Notes: generated by a model not told the origin, from the letters alone. Positions 1 through 7,846 are shown, counted from the first letter of the stretch. The stretch: DNA of 33,532 bases from Thermohalobaculum sp964576075 (GCA_964576075.1 CAZNTX010000040.1:1-33532); one strand, 5' to 3'. Made by a program: numbers and translations.

Positions 1-1562
1 ACGTCGAAGGCGCCGAGGCGGAGGTCGCGGATGATCTCGATGCGCTCGATGGTGTCGATGTCCGAATGCATGTAGCGCACGCGGATGCCGTGCTCGTGGA
101 GATATTCGGTCAGGTCCTCGGCCATGCGCTTGGTCAGCGTGGTCACGAGGGCGCGGTGGCCGGCCTGCGCGACTTGGCGGCATTCGTCGAGCAGGTCGTC
201 GACCTGGGATTTGACCGGGCGGATCTCGACCGGCGGGTCGACGAGGCCGGTGGGGCGGATCACCTGCTCGACGAAGATGCCGCCGGTGCGCTCGAGCTCC
301 CATTTCCCCGGCGTGGCCGAGACGAAGACCGATTGCGGGCGCATCGCGTCCCACTCTTCGAATTTGAGCGGGCGGTTGTCCATGCAGGAGGGCAGGCGGA
401 AGCCGTGCTCGGCGAGGGTGAACTTGCGCCGATAGTCTCCGCGATACATGCCCCCGATTTGCGGCACCGTGACATGGGACTCGTCGGCAAAGACGATGGC
501 ATTGTCGGGGATGTATTCGAAGAGGGTCGGCGGCGGCTCGCCCGGGTTGCGGCCCGAGAGATAGCGCGAATAGTTCTCGATGCCGTTGCAGGAGCCGGTG
601 GCCTCGATCATCTCGAGGTCGAAATTGGTGCGCTGTTCGAGCCGTTGCGCTTCGAGGAGCTTGCCGTCCCGTTCGAGCTGCTTGAGCCGGAGGCGGAGCT
701 CCTCGCGGATTTCCTTGATCGCCTGGTTGAGCGTCGGGCGCGGCGTCACGTAGTGGCTGTTGGCGTAGATCCGCACGCGGTCGAGCTTGCCGGTGCCGGC
801 GCCGGTCAGCGGGTCGAACTCCGAGATCGCCTCGAGCTCGTCGCCGAAGAAGGAGAAGCGCCAGGCCCGGTCCTCGAGATGCGCGGGCCAGATCTCGAGC
901 GAATCGCCCCGCACGCGGAACGAGCCGCGCTGGAAGGCGGCGTCGTTGCGCCTGTATTGCTGGGCGACGAGCTCGCGCATGATCGCCTGCTGGTCGTAGG
1001 GCAGGCCGGTCTTGAGGTCCTGGGTCATCGCGCCATAGGTCTCGACCGCGCCGATGCCGTAGATGCAGGAGACGGAGGCGACGATCACCACGTCGTCGCG
1101 CTCGAGCAGCGCCCGGGTGGCCGAGTGGCGCATCCGGTCGATCTGCTCGTTGATTTGCGCTTCCTTCTCGATATAGGTGTCGGAGCGCGGGACATAGGCT
1201 TCCGGCTGGTAATAGTCGTAGTAGCTTACGAAGTATTCGACCGCGTTCTCCGGGAAGAACTGCTTGAATTCGCCGTAGAGCTGGGCGGCGAGCGTCTTGT
1301 TGGGGGCGAGCACGATGGCGGGGCGCTGGGTCGCCTCGATCACCTTGGCCATGGTGAAGGTCTTGCCGGTGCCGGTGGCGCCGAGGAGCACCTGGTCGCG
1401 CTCGCCGGTGTCGACGCCCTCGGCGAGTTCGGCGATGGCGCGGGGCTGGTCGCCGGCGGGGTCGAAGGCGGTGCGCATGACGAGGCGCTGCCCGCCTTCG
1501 AGCTTGTCCGGGCGGGCGGGCTTCGGCGGGAGCGTCTCGAGGATGTCGGTCGTATCGGCCAT
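1..1562 (-). CDS. uvrB: UvrABC excinuclease subunit B (3' end outside window)
   Basis: DNA-damage helicase-like subunit of the UvrABC nucleotide-excision repair complex; it takes over damaged DNA from UvrA and recruits UvrC. About 520 codons are present from an ATG at 1562, and the C-terminus lies left of the window. Visible are the Walker A motif GATGTGKT (residues 61-68), the tyrosine-rich beta-hairpin SYYDYYQPEAYVPRSD (about 113-128) used to probe the damaged strand, and helicase-like motifs such as DESHVT and FVSATPGKWE. The frame stays open to the edge. A GGAGG Shine-Dalgarno sequence lies just upstream of the ATG. I saw no alphaproteobacterial LexA box (GAAC-N7-GAAC or GTTC-N7-GTTC) in the upstream region, so SOS control is not supported here. 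Identification is secure. Confidence 0.97.
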   Translation of the reverse strand, partial: MADTTDILETLPPKPARPDKLEGGQRLVMRTAFDPAGDQPRAIAELAEGVDTGERDQVLLGATGTGKTFTMAKVIEATQRPAIVLAPNKTLAAQLYGEFKQFFPENAVEYFVSYYDYYQPEAYVPRSDTYIEKEAQINEQIDRMRHSATRALLERDDVVIVASVSCIYGIGAVETYGAMTQDLKTGLPYDQQAIMRELVAQQYRRNDAAFQRGSFRVRGDSLEIWPAHLEDRAWRFSFFGDELEAISEFDPLTGAGTGKLDRVRIYANSHYVTPRPTLNQAIKEIREELRLRLKQLERDGKLLEAQRLEQRTNFDLEMIEATGSCNGIENYSRYLSGRNPGEPPPTLFEYIPDNAIVFADESHVTVPQIGGMYRGDYRRKFTLAEHGFRLPSCMDNRPLKFEEWDAMRPQSVFVSATPGKWELERTGGIFVEQVIRPTGLVDPPVEIRPVKSQVDDLLDECRQVAQAGHRALVTTLTKRMAEDLTEYLHEHGIRVRYMHSDIDTIERIEIIRDLRLGAFD

Positions 1563-1582
1563 GGCGCCTCCGGTTCCCTCGG

Positions 1583-1611
1583 GAGATAGCCGCTCGCGGG
1601 CGGCGGTCCAA
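1583..1611 (-). promoter_or_regulatory. Predicted sigma-70 promoter of uvrB
   Basis: Reading the minus strand, TTGGAC (-35, 1611-1606) and TATCTC (-10, 1588-1583) are separated by 17 bp, which puts the start point about 14 nt before the uvrB ATG. This is seen by eye only and there is no mapped start. Confidence 0.5.
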
Positions 1612-1693
1612 CCGGGCGGGGGCGTCTTAACCGGATCGAAAGCGAATTGCGGTCAGAGTTGGGAGAAATCTGGGCGGAATGTGGCGAGGGCCA

Positions 1694-1722
1694 TTGACCG
1701 CAACCCTCAGGCGAGTCATATA
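1694..1722 (+). promoter_or_regulatory. Predicted sigma-70 promoter of the candidate sRNA
   Basis: TTGACC (1694-1699) is followed after 17 bp by CATATA (1717-1722); TATAAA at 1719-1724 is an alternative -10 with a 19-bp spacer. The short AT-rich patch stands out in this GC-rich sequence. The predicted start is near 1729-1731 on the plus strand, where no gene begins. Confidence 0.55.
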
Positions 1723-1728
1723 AAGGAT

Positions 1729-1857
1729 GCAAGCAGCAGATCGTCGTCGGCCCGGTGCGACACCCATCCCACCCTCGCTCCCTGCACCGGGTCGGCGGCG
1801 TGATCCTCAAAAGACTGTGGTTTTTTACCATTTTGCGCCCGTTCGCGGGTGCTTTTA
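1729..1857 (+). ncRNA. Candidate trans-acting small RNA divergent from uvrB
   Basis: A roughly 126-130 nt transcription unit with no protein-like ORF lies between a good plus-strand promoter and a strong intrinsic terminator. Positions 1742-1758 pair with 1784-1800 in an uninterrupted 17-bp stem that includes three G-U wobbles, the kind of pairing expected of an RNA rather than a DNA palindrome. The 25-nt loop (1759-1783) is C-rich with runs such as CCCACCC and CUCCCU. A single-stranded A/U-rich linker follows (about 1805-1834), then a terminator hairpin with a UUCG loop and a T run. C-rich loops able to pair with Shine-Dalgarno sequences are known in alphaproteobacterial sRNAs of the CcsR and 'cuckoo' types. 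Resemblance to those classes is inference from architecture only; I cannot assign an Rfam family. Confidence 0.6.
1835..1857 (+). terminator. Rho-independent terminator with UUCG tetraloop
   Basis: GCGCCCG (1835-1841), loop TTCG (1842-1845) and CGGGTGC (1846-1852) form a 7-bp stem with one G-U pair, followed by TTTTA (1853-1857). It works only in the plus direction because the minus side is followed by A residues. No plus-strand protein gene ends just upstream, so it supports a separate short transcript. Confidence 0.75.
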
Positions 1858-1866
1858 TTCGATTTC

Positions 1867-2037
1867 ATGACCTCGCCCGCGACCGATCCGGCGCCCCCGT
1901 CGCCCGGACGGCGCCCGCCGTCGCCGGATCCGCGACGGTCGCGCAGGGTGGGTCGGCCGCCTGGCGCGGCCATTCTGCTCGCCCCGGCCCTCGGCGCCGT
2001 CCTCTGGGCGCTCCTCCTCGCGGCTCTGTCGGCCTGA
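1867..2037 (+). CDS. Small single-pass membrane protein, hypothetical
   Basis: A 56-codon ORF from the ATG at 1867; a GTG at 1849 would add six residues but lies inside the terminator hairpin. The first 35 residues are Pro/Arg/Ser-rich and the last 20 form one hydrophobic segment (about 38-56, rich in Ala and Leu), suggesting a C-tail-anchored peptide. No convincing Shine-Dalgarno sequence precedes the ATG, and the ORF starts right after a terminator, so expression is uncertain. I do not recognise a family. It could equally be a chance ORF in GC-rich DNA. Confidence 0.35.
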   Translation: MTSPATDPAPPSPGRRPPSPDPRRSRRVGRPPGAAILLAPALGAVLWALLLAALSA

Positions 2038-2082
2038 CCCTTCGATCCCCGCCCGGGTGACCACGTGACGCTGCGCGCCCGC

Positions 2083-2111
2083 TTGCCCGCGGCCGGCCGC
2101 GCTCTCATATT
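2083..2111 (+). promoter_or_regulatory. Predicted promoter of the NDUFS4-like gene
   Basis: TTGCCC (2083-2088), a 17-bp spacer and CATATT (2106-2111) lie about 25 bp before the ATG at 2136, leaving an untranslated leader of under 20 nt that carries an AGGGAG ribosome-binding site. Confidence 0.5.
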
Positions 2112-2135
2112 CGCGGGCGCAACAGGGAGTCGCCC

Positions 2136-2447
2136 ATGCAAGCCCGCATCTACCAGCCCTCGAGAAGCGCGATGCAGTCCGGCCAGGCCAACGCCCGCGG
2201 CTGGGTGCTCGAATTCGCCCCGGCCGAGCCGCGCCGGATCGACCCGCTGATGGGCTGGACCGGCTCCGGCGACACGCGCCGGCAGGTGCGCCTCACATTC
2301 GAGACCAAGGAACAGGCCGTGGACTATGCCCGCCGCCACGGCATCCCCTTCGTCGTCGAAACCGAGAAGCCGCGCCGCTCGAATGTTCGGCCGATGGGCT
2401 ACGCCTCCAACTTCGCCCATACCCGCCGCGGGAACTGGACGCACTGA
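2136..2447 (+). CDS. ETC complex I accessory subunit, NDUFS4 family
   Basis: A 103-residue homologue of mitochondrial NDUFS4 (18-kDa/AQDQ subunit), an accessory peripheral-arm subunit of proton-pumping NADH:ubiquinone oxidoreductase found in alphaproteobacteria. Diagnostic pieces are PLMGWTGSGDT (38-48), the F-x-x-K-x-x-A-x-x-YA pattern around 54-65 and the C-terminal YASNF...R..NWTH block. The length matches stand-alone bacterial family members. AGGGAG precedes the ATG and the gene has its own promoter. It sits alone, away from any nuo cluster, which is usual for this subunit. Confidence 0.92.
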   Translation: MQARIYQPSRSAMQSGQANARGWVLEFAPAEPRRIDPLMGWTGSGDTRRQVRLTFETKEQAVDYARRHGIPFVVETEKPRRSNVRPMGYASNFAHTRRGNWTH

Positions 2448-2494
2448 GCCCGCCGCGCTAAGCCCCACGGGCGAATTCAGCGCGGGAGAGGCAG

Positions 2495-3910
2495 ATGGCG
2501 GCGATCTATCCGGTGATCCTCTGCGGAGGCTCCGGCACCCGGCTTTGGCCGGCCTCGCGCAAGTCCTATCCCAAGCAATTCTGCCCGCTGCTCGCAGGCG
2601 GCTCGCTGTTCCAGCGCACGCTGGCCCGCCTCGCGGGGCAGTCCTATGCCGACCCGATCCTGCTCACCCATCAGGAGTTCCGCTTCGTCGCCGCCGAGCA
2701 GCTCTCCGATGCGGGCTTTCAGGCGACGCGCATCCTGCTAGAGCCGGACGGGCGCAACACCGCCCCCGCGATCTGCCTCGCGGCCCTCGAGGTCGCGGCG
2801 CGGGACCCGAAGGCGGTGCTGCTCGTGCTCCCCTCCGACCATCTGCTCGCCGACCCCGACGCCTTCCACCGCGCCGTCGGGGAGGCGGCGGCGGCCGCGG
2901 CGCGGGGCGAGCTCGTCACCTTCGGCATCCGCCCGGACCGTCCCGAGACCGGCTACGGCTATATCGAGCTCGACGCCGCCCCCGGCGCGGGCGCGCAGCC
3001 CTTCCGCCGCTTCGTCGAGAAGCCCTCCGCCGCGCGGGCCGAGGAGATGCTCGCCTCCGGGCGCTATCTCTGGAATTCGGGCATGTTCGTCTTCACCGCC
3101 GAGGCGATCCTCGCCGCCTTCGACGCGCATGCCCCGGAGATCCGCGCGCACTGCGCCGAGGCGCTCTCCGGGGGGCGGGAGGATCTCTGCTTCTACCGCC
3201 CCGCCACCGAGCCCTATCTCGCGAGCTCCGACATCTCGATCGACTATGCGATCATGGAGCGGGTGCAGGGCACCGTCGTGCCCCTCGACGGCGGCTGGAA
3301 CGATCTCGGCTCCTGGCGCACCGTCTGGGCCGAGAGCGCGCCGGACGAGAGCGGCACGGCGGTCTCCGGCGGCGCGCTCGCGATCGACTGCCGGGACACG
3401 CTGCTGCGCGCCGACCACCCGGATGTCCGCGTCGTCGGCATCGGGCTCGAGGGGGTGGTGGCGGTCGCCACCGGCGACGCGGTGCTCGTCGCCGACATGG
3501 ACCGGGCGCAGGACGTGAAGGCCGCGGTCACCCGGCTGAAGGCCGAGGGGCGGCCGGAGGCGACGGAGTTCCCCCGCTGCTACCGCCCCTGGGGCTGGTA
3601 CGAGCGGGTGGCGCACGGGCCGCGCTTCCAGGTCAAGCGGATCATGGTGAAGCCCGGCGCGCGGCTCTCGCTGCAATCGCACCACCACAGGGCCGAGCAT
3701 TGGGTGGTGGTGGCCGGCACCGCCAAGGTGACGGTCGACGAGGAGACCCGGCTGCTCGCGGAGAACGAGTCGGTCTACATCCCCCTCGGTGCGGTGCATC
3801 GCCTGGAGAACCCCGGCAAGCTCGAGCTCCATCTGATCGAGGTGCAATCGGGCGCCTATCTCGGCGAGGACGACATCGTCCGCTACGAGGACGTCTACGC
3901 CCGCGTGTGA
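2495..3910 (+). CDS. manC: Mannose-1-phosphate guanylyltransferase / mannose-6-phosphate isomerase (type II PMI)
   Basis: A 471-residue bifunctional AlgA/ManC/CpsB-type enzyme that makes mannose-6-phosphate and then GDP-mannose for surface polysaccharides. The nucleotidyltransferase signature GGSGTRLWPASR is at 11-22, FVEKPS marks the sugar-phosphate loop, and the C-terminal cupin (from about residue 360, YRPWGWYERV through the histidine cluster SHHHRAEHW) is the isomerase domain with its metal ligands. Length is normal for the family. GGGAGAGG precedes the ATG by 6 bp. The product probably feeds glycan assembly; the flippase, GT2 and SGNH esterase at 16-23 kb are candidate downstream users, though that link is inference. 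Confidence 0.95.
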   Translation: MAAIYPVILCGGSGTRLWPASRKSYPKQFCPLLAGGSLFQRTLARLAGQSYADPILLTHQEFRFVAAEQLSDAGFQATRILLEPDGRNTAPAICLAALEVAARDPKAVLLVLPSDHLLADPDAFHRAVGEAAAAAARGELVTFGIRPDRPETGYGYIELDAAPGAGAQPFRRFVEKPSAARAEEMLASGRYLWNSGMFVFTAEAILAAFDAHAPEIRAHCAEALSGGREDLCFYRPATEPYLASSDISIDYAIMERVQGTVVPLDGGWNDLGSWRTVWAESAPDESGTAVSGGALAIDCRDTLLRADHPDVRVVGIGLEGVVAVATGDAVLVADMDRAQDVKAAVTRLKAEGRPEATEFPRCYRPWGWYERVAHGPRFQVKRIMVKPGARLSLQSHHHRAEHWVVVAGTAKVTVDEETRLLAENESVYIPLGAVHRLENPGKLELHLIEVQSGAYLGEDDIVRYEDVYARV

Positions 3911-3929
3911 CCCAGCGCGCCCGGCTTCC

Positions 3930-3957
3930 TTGCAGTCCACGCAGATGCGGGTATCGT
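3930..3957 (+). promoter_or_regulatory. Possible promoter of the 183-residue hypothetical protein
   Basis: TTGCAG (3930-3935), a 16-bp spacer and TATCGT (3952-3957) lie about 55 bp before the ATG at 4011. The match is moderate. Confidence 0.35.
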
Positions 3958-4010
3958 GACGGAACGATGTCGGCGGGTCGGCCGCCCGGCGCCACCCGGG
4001 GAGGCAGGAC

Positions 4011-4562
4011 ATGGCGGGCAAGGCGATCGCTCTCCCCAAGGCCGCATCGAAGGGCAGCCTGTTCGTCAACGCCAAGCGGGTCGCGGGCACGAAGAGCGCC
4101 GGCCCCTTCGTCAAGGCCATTCCGGCGTCGGCCGAGCTCGCCCGCCTCATCCACGAGCCCAAGAAAGCGACCTCCCACGCCACGCCCGCGAGCAAGGCCC
4201 GGGTGCAGGTCGTCGATCCGGACGGGGTCTTCACCGCGTTCGAGATCGAGTGGGCGGTCTCCTACACCATCATGAAATACACCCACCCCATGCTGAAGGC
4301 GCCGATCAACTGGCCGCAGAGCATCGCCATCGGGGCGACGCTGGTGGCCAACGCGCACAAGGTGCCGACGACGGTGACCTACAAGCTCGCCTCGGTGAGG
4401 GCCGGGACCGGGCGGCCGCCGGCCTTCGACGTGGAGTATGCGGTGCAGGCGCTGTTCAACGCCGTGCCGCCGCCGCAGGGGCACCCGCCGCGCCGCCCCG
4501 TGCGGATGACGGCCTTCACCTTCACCGTGCGCGCCACGGGCAAGAGCATCGGCCGCGTCTGA
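4011..4562 (+). CDS. Hypothetical protein, 183 residues, no recognised family
   Basis: The ORF starts at ATG 4011 after a clear GGGGAGG. The N-terminal 60 residues are basic and rich in Ala and Lys, with no signal peptide or membrane segment. The rest looks like a folded alpha/beta domain: VQVVDPDGVFTAFEIEWAV (about 66-84), a Tyr/Met/His-containing stretch and a C-terminal strand pattern MTAFTFTVRATGKS. The basic head and compact body would suit a nucleic-acid-associated or inclusion-type protein, but that is a guess. It has its own likely promoter and RBS and normal third-position GC, so I consider it real. Confidence 0.7.
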   Translation: MAGKAIALPKAASKGSLFVNAKRVAGTKSAGPFVKAIPASAELARLIHEPKKATSHATPASKARVQVVDPDGVFTAFEIEWAVSYTIMKYTHPMLKAPINWPQSIAIGATLVANAHKVPTTVTYKLASVRAGTGRPPAFDVEYAVQALFNAVPPPQGHPPRRPVRMTAFTFTVRATGKSIGRV

Positions 4563-4629
4563 CGCGGCGGGGCTGGCAAGTCGGGCGCCGGGGCGCTAGG
4601 TCTGACGGCGCAGCCACGCGGAGACCGCC

Positions 4630-5046
4630 ATGCCCCTGCCGATCACCGCCGTCTATGCGGCGCTCCTCACCCTCTGGATCCTGTTCCTCGCCGTGCGCGT
4701 GGGCCGCGCGCGCTCGGCCGAGGGGGTGCCGATCGGGGACGGGGGGAACCAGCGCGTGTTCCACGCCGTGCGCGCCCATGGCAACGCGGTGGAGACGGTG
4801 CCGCTCGCGCTGATCCTGATGGCGCTCGCCGAGGGGATCGGGACGCCGGCCTTCGCGCTCCATGCCCTCGGGATCGGCCTCGTCGTCGCGCGCGCGCTCC
4901 ACGGGCTCTATTTCATGACCGGCGCCACCTCGCTCGGGCTGCGCGCCGGGGGCGCGGCGGGGACGGCGCTCGTCCAGCTGCTCCTCGCGCTCGGGCTGAT
5001 CGGGCATCTTCTCCTCGGGACCGCCGAGACGGGGGCCGGGCAATGA
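4630..5046 (+). CDS. MAPEG family membrane protein
   Basis: A 138-residue integral membrane protein with four predicted hydrophobic helices. It belongs to the MAPEG family (membrane-associated proteins in eicosanoid and glutathione metabolism), whose bacterial members are mostly uncharacterised and sometimes have glutathione transferase or peroxidase activity. The family hallmarks are the RxxQRVFHAVRAHGNAVE-type loop after helix 1 (here GNQRVFHAVRAHGNAVE, about 41-57) and the ALHALGIGLVVARALHGLYF region. The stop overlaps the pmbA start by ATGA at 5043-5046, so the two genes are translationally coupled. Confidence 0.9.
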   Translation: MPLPITAVYAALLTLWILFLAVRVGRARSAEGVPIGDGGNQRVFHAVRAHGNAVETVPLALILMALAEGIGTPAFALHALGIGLVVARALHGLYFMTGATSLGLRAGGAAGTALVQLLLALGLIGHLLLGTAETGAGQ

Positions 5047-6407
5047 GCGCCGAGATCGACACCGCCCGCGCCGCCGACCGCGCCATCGCCGAGCGGCTGA
5101 TGGAGGCGGCGCTCGAGGCCGGCGCCGAGGCCGCGGACGTGATCCTCTCCAACGAGACCGCCCTCGAGATCGGCGTCGCCGGCGGCCGGCTCGAGGAGGC
5201 CGAGCGCGCCGAGGGCGTCGATCTCGGCCTGCGCGTGCTGATCGGGCAGCGCCAAGCCTGCGTCGCGGCGTCGGACACCCGGCCCGAGACGCTGCGGCAG
5301 ATGGCGGAGCGCGCCGTCGCCATCGCCCGGGAGGCGCCGGAGGACCCCCATTGCGGCCTCGCCGATCCCGCCCGCCTCGCCGGGATCGAGACGGCCGACG
5401 CCCTCGATCTCGCCGACCCTTCGCTGCCCCCGGCCCCGGGCGTGCTGGAGATCCGCGCCAAGGAGGCGGAGGCGGCGGGGCTCGCGGTCGCGGGCGTCAC
5501 CCAGATCGAGCAGGCCCGCGCGAGCTGGGGGACGGAGCGGGTGACGCTGCTCGCCACCAACGGCTTCGTCCACCGCACCGAGCGGACGATGCACGCCGTC
5601 AGCGCCTCGGCGATCGCGGGCACCGGGCTCGGCCGGGAGCGGGACTATGCCGTCGAGATCCGCCGCCACGGGGCGGACATGCCCGCGGCCGAGGAGGTCG
5701 GCCGCCGCGCCGGGGAGCGCGCCGTCGCCGCCCTCGGCGCGCGCAAGCCGCCCTCGGGGCGCGTGCCCGTGGTGTTCGACGAGCGGATCGCGGCGAGCCT
5801 CGTCGGCCATGTGCTCGCGGCGATCAACGGGCAGTCCGTCGCCCGCGGGGCAAGCTGGCTGCGCGATCGGATGGGCGAGCGGATCCTGCCCGAGGGGCTC
5901 GACATCCGCGAGGAGCCGCACCGCGCGCGCGGCCGGGCGAGCCGGCTCGTCGACGCCGAGGGGATCGCGACGCGGGAGGCCGCGCTCGTCGAGGACGGGG
6001 TGCTGCGCTCCTGGCTCCTCGATCTCGCCACCGCCCGGCAGCTCGGGCTCGAGACCACGGGCCACGCCCGCCGCGGCGCCGGCGGCCCGCCGCGCCCGGG
6101 CCCGTCCAACATCGCGCTCACCCAAGGGTCGCGGAGCCGCGAGGCGCTGCTCGCCGAGATGGGCCGGGGGCTCCTCGTCACCTCGCTCATCGGCAGCTCG
6201 ATCAACCCGACGACGGGGGACTACAGCTGCGGCGCTTCGGGCTTCTGGGTCGAGGGGGGCGAGATCGTCCACCCGGTCAACGAGGTGACGATCGCCGGCA
6301 GCCTGCCGCGCATGGTCGCCACGTTGGTCCCCGCGAACGACGCCGACCCGAACCGCGCGATCTCCGCGCCGTCGCTCCTCGTCGAGGGGCTCACGATCGG
6401 TGCCTGA
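5043..6407 (+). CDS. pmbA: TldD/PmbA family metalloprotease-like protein (TldE/PmbA)
   Basis: A 454-residue partner of TldD. In E. coli the TldD/E pair is a zinc protease that matures microcin B17 and degrades unfolded peptides, and the PmbA subunit itself lacks the zinc motif. Recognised from the overall length, the LGLRVLIGQRQA strand, the central INGQSVARGASWL region, and the C-terminal block GDYSCGASGFWVEGGEIVHP followed by NEVTIAGSL, which is conserved across the family. There is no HExxH-like zinc motif, consistent with TldE rather than TldD; no tldD is in the window. It overlaps MAPEG at its start and the next gene at its end. Confidence 0.95.
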   Translation: MSAEIDTARAADRAIAERLMEAALEAGAEAADVILSNETALEIGVAGGRLEEAERAEGVDLGLRVLIGQRQACVAASDTRPETLRQMAERAVAIAREAPEDPHCGLADPARLAGIETADALDLADPSLPPAPGVLEIRAKEAEAAGLAVAGVTQIEQARASWGTERVTLLATNGFVHRTERTMHAVSASAIAGTGLGRERDYAVEIRRHGADMPAAEEVGRRAGERAVAALGARKPPSGRVPVVFDERIAASLVGHVLAAINGQSVARGASWLRDRMGERILPEGLDIREEPHRARGRASRLVDAEGIATREAALVEDGVLRSWLLDLATARQLGLETTGHARRGAGGPPRPGPSNIALTQGSRSREALLAEMGRGLLVTSLIGSSINPTTGDYSCGASGFWVEGGEIVHPVNEVTIAGSLPRMVATLVPANDADPNRAISAPSLLVEGLTIGA

Positions 6408-7224
6408 GGCGGGCGCGCCGCTGCGAGGACCGGACCCGGCGGAGGACCGGGCGCTGCTCTTCGAGGCCGCACGCTCCGCCGGCGAGGTGGCGCTCTCCCA
6501 TCGGGGCCGCGCCCCCCGCCGCTGGGAAAAGCCCGAGGGCGCGGGGCCGGTCTCCGAGGCCGATCTCGCCGTCAACGAGGCCCTCTCGGCGACGCTGAGG
6601 CGCGCGCGCCCCGATTACGGCTGGCTTTCGGAAGAGGACCCGGACGGGCCCGACCGCCTCGGCGCGCGCCGCGTCTTCGTCGTGGACCCGATCGACGGCA
6701 CCCGCGCCTATCTCGCGGGAGAGCCGGGCTTCGCCGTCGCGGTCGCGGTGGTGGAGGCGGGGCGGCCTGTGGCCGGGGTCGTGCATCTGCCGGCGCGGGG
6801 GGAGAGCTATGCCGCCCATCTCGGCGGCGGCGCCGCGCGGCACACGGCAGAGGGCGCCGAGCCAGTCGCCCCGAGCGGGCGGACGCGCCTCTCGGGCGCC
6901 GCGGTGCTCGCGCCCAAATCGGCGCTCGCGGCCGAGCATTGGGAGGGCGGCGCGCTCGACGTGGTGCGCCATGTGCGCTCGGCGCTCGCCTGGCGGCTCT
7001 GCCTGGTCGCCGCGGGGCGGTTCGACGCGGTGCTGACGCTGCGCCCGGCCTGGGAGTGGGACATCGCCGCCGCCGCGCTCGTCGCCGAGGAGGCGGGCTG
7101 CCGGGTGAGCGACGCGGAGGGCCGCCCGCTCGCCTTCAATCGGGCGACGCCGCGGGCGCCGAGCCTCGTCGCCGCGGGGCCGGCCCTCCATGCTGCGATC
7201 CTGGCGCAGCGGCGGGCGGGCTGA
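6400..7224 (+). CDS. Inositol monophosphatase-family phosphatase, CysQ-like (3'(2'),5'-bisphosphate nucleotidase)
   Basis: A 274-residue Mg-dependent phosphatase. The metal-binding signatures are WLSEED (about 74-79), DPIDGTRAYLAG (about 93-104) and the C-terminal WEWDIAAAALVAEEAG (about 218-233). The SEED and DPIDGTR forms fit either CysQ (which removes the 3'-phosphate of PAP) or a general IMPase. The YLAG insert after the second motif is typical of the CysQ branch in Rhodobacterales. It starts at a GTG at 6400 that overlaps the pmbA stop by 8 bp, so it is co-translated with pmbA. Substrate is inferred from family only. Confidence 0.85.
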   Translation: MPEAGAPLRGPDPAEDRALLFEAARSAGEVALSHRGRAPRRWEKPEGAGPVSEADLAVNEALSATLRRARPDYGWLSEEDPDGPDRLGARRVFVVDPIDGTRAYLAGEPGFAVAVAVVEAGRPVAGVVHLPARGESYAAHLGGGAARHTAEGAEPVAPSGRTRLSGAAVLAPKSALAAEHWEGGALDVVRHVRSALAWRLCLVAAGRFDAVLTLRPAWEWDIAAAALVAEEAGCRVSDAEGRPLAFNRATPRAPSLVAAGPALHAAILAQRRAG

Positions 7225-7230
7225 CGGGGC

Positions 7231-7259
7231 TTCGGATCCGGGCCTCCGCCTGCCATACT
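7231..7259 (+). promoter_or_regulatory. Possible promoter of the 77-residue membrane protein
   Basis: TTCGGA (7231-7236), a 17-bp spacer and CATACT (7254-7259) lie about 30 bp upstream of the ATG at 7291. The -35 match is weak. Confidence 0.3.
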
Positions 7260-7290
7260 TCCTTGCGGAAGGCTTTGGCGGGAGGACGGC

Positions 7291-7524
7291 ATGGCGATCG
7301 GCACCTTGGCGCTTGTGTGGGCGCTCGGCGCGGCGCTCGTCTCTGGCTATGCCCGCGCGCTCGGCCGGCGCTGGCGCACCGGGCTCTGGCTCGGCCTCCT
7401 GCTCACCCCGCCGGTCGCGCTCGCGCTCTATATCGTGCTCGGGCCGGACCCGAAGGCGCTCGCCCGGCTGCGCGCCGAGGCGCCGTGCTGGTGGCGCGAG
7501 ACGGAGCTCGACTGGGGGCTCTGA
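7291..7524 (+). CDS. Small two-helix membrane protein, hypothetical
   Basis: 77 residues with two hydrophobic segments (about 3-21 and 31-51) joined by a basic loop GRRWR, and a short polar C-terminus ending in WWRETELDWGL. The basic loop suggests both ends face the periplasm or that it is a helical hairpin. GGGAGGA lies 7 bp before the ATG, the strongest RBS in this stretch. It sits between the phosphatase and the lipid A genes. I do not recognise a named family. Confidence 0.7.
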   Translation: MAIGTLALVWALGAALVSGYARALGRRWRTGLWLGLLLTPPVALALYIVLGPDPKALARLRAEAPCWWRETELDWGL

Positions 7525-7534
7525 GCGGCGCGCC

Positions 7535-7562
7535 TTGACTGACCCGCGCCGGCGGGTAGGGT
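7535..7562 (+). promoter_or_regulatory. Predicted promoter of the DUF4170-waaA-lpxK operon
   Basis: TTGACT (7535-7540), a 16-bp spacer and TAGGGT (7557-7562) are a good match to alphaproteobacterial housekeeping promoters, where TTGAC is the best conserved element. The predicted start near 7569 gives a leader of about 30 nt before the ATG at 7598. Confidence 0.6.
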
Positions 7563-7597
7563 GCGCGCGGCAGTCCGAGAGCAAAGGCGCGCGCCCC

Positions 7598-7846
7598 ATG
7601 TCCACCCGTCTGCACCTCGTCTTCGGCGGCGAGCTCGTCGATCCGGGCAAGACCCAGTTCAAGGACGTCTCCGAGATCGACATCGTCGGCATCTATCCCG
7701 ACTATGCGAGCGCCCACGAGGCCTGGAAGGCCGCGGCGCAGCGCACGGTCGACAACGCGCATATGCGCTATTTCATCGCCCATCTGCACCGGCTGCGCGA
7801 CGAGGAGCGCGAGGCGAGCGCCGAGGCGCAGGCCCTCGAGCGCTGA
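7598..7846 (+). CDS. DUF4170 domain protein
   Basis: An 82-residue soluble protein of the DUF4170 family, which in alphaproteobacteria is found just upstream of the DUF374 acyltransferase and waaA. Conserved features visible are the start STRLHLVFGGELVDP, the KDVSEIDIVGIYPDYASA turn, and the DNAHMRYFIAHLHRL segment. Its role is unknown; constant linkage to Kdo/lipid A genes suggests a part in LPS assembly. I chose the ATG at 7598 because homologous sequence begins there. Only 2 bp separate its stop from the next gene's GTG. Confidence 0.88.
   Translation: MSTRLHLVFGGELVDPGKTQFKDVSEIDIVGIYPDYASAHEAWKAAAQRTVDNAHMRYFIAHLHRLRDEEREASAEAQALER

Noticed and set aside
1563..1735. LexA/SOS box for uvrB
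   Set aside because: No GAAC-N7-GAAC or GTTC-N7-GTTC pair was found in the upstream region.
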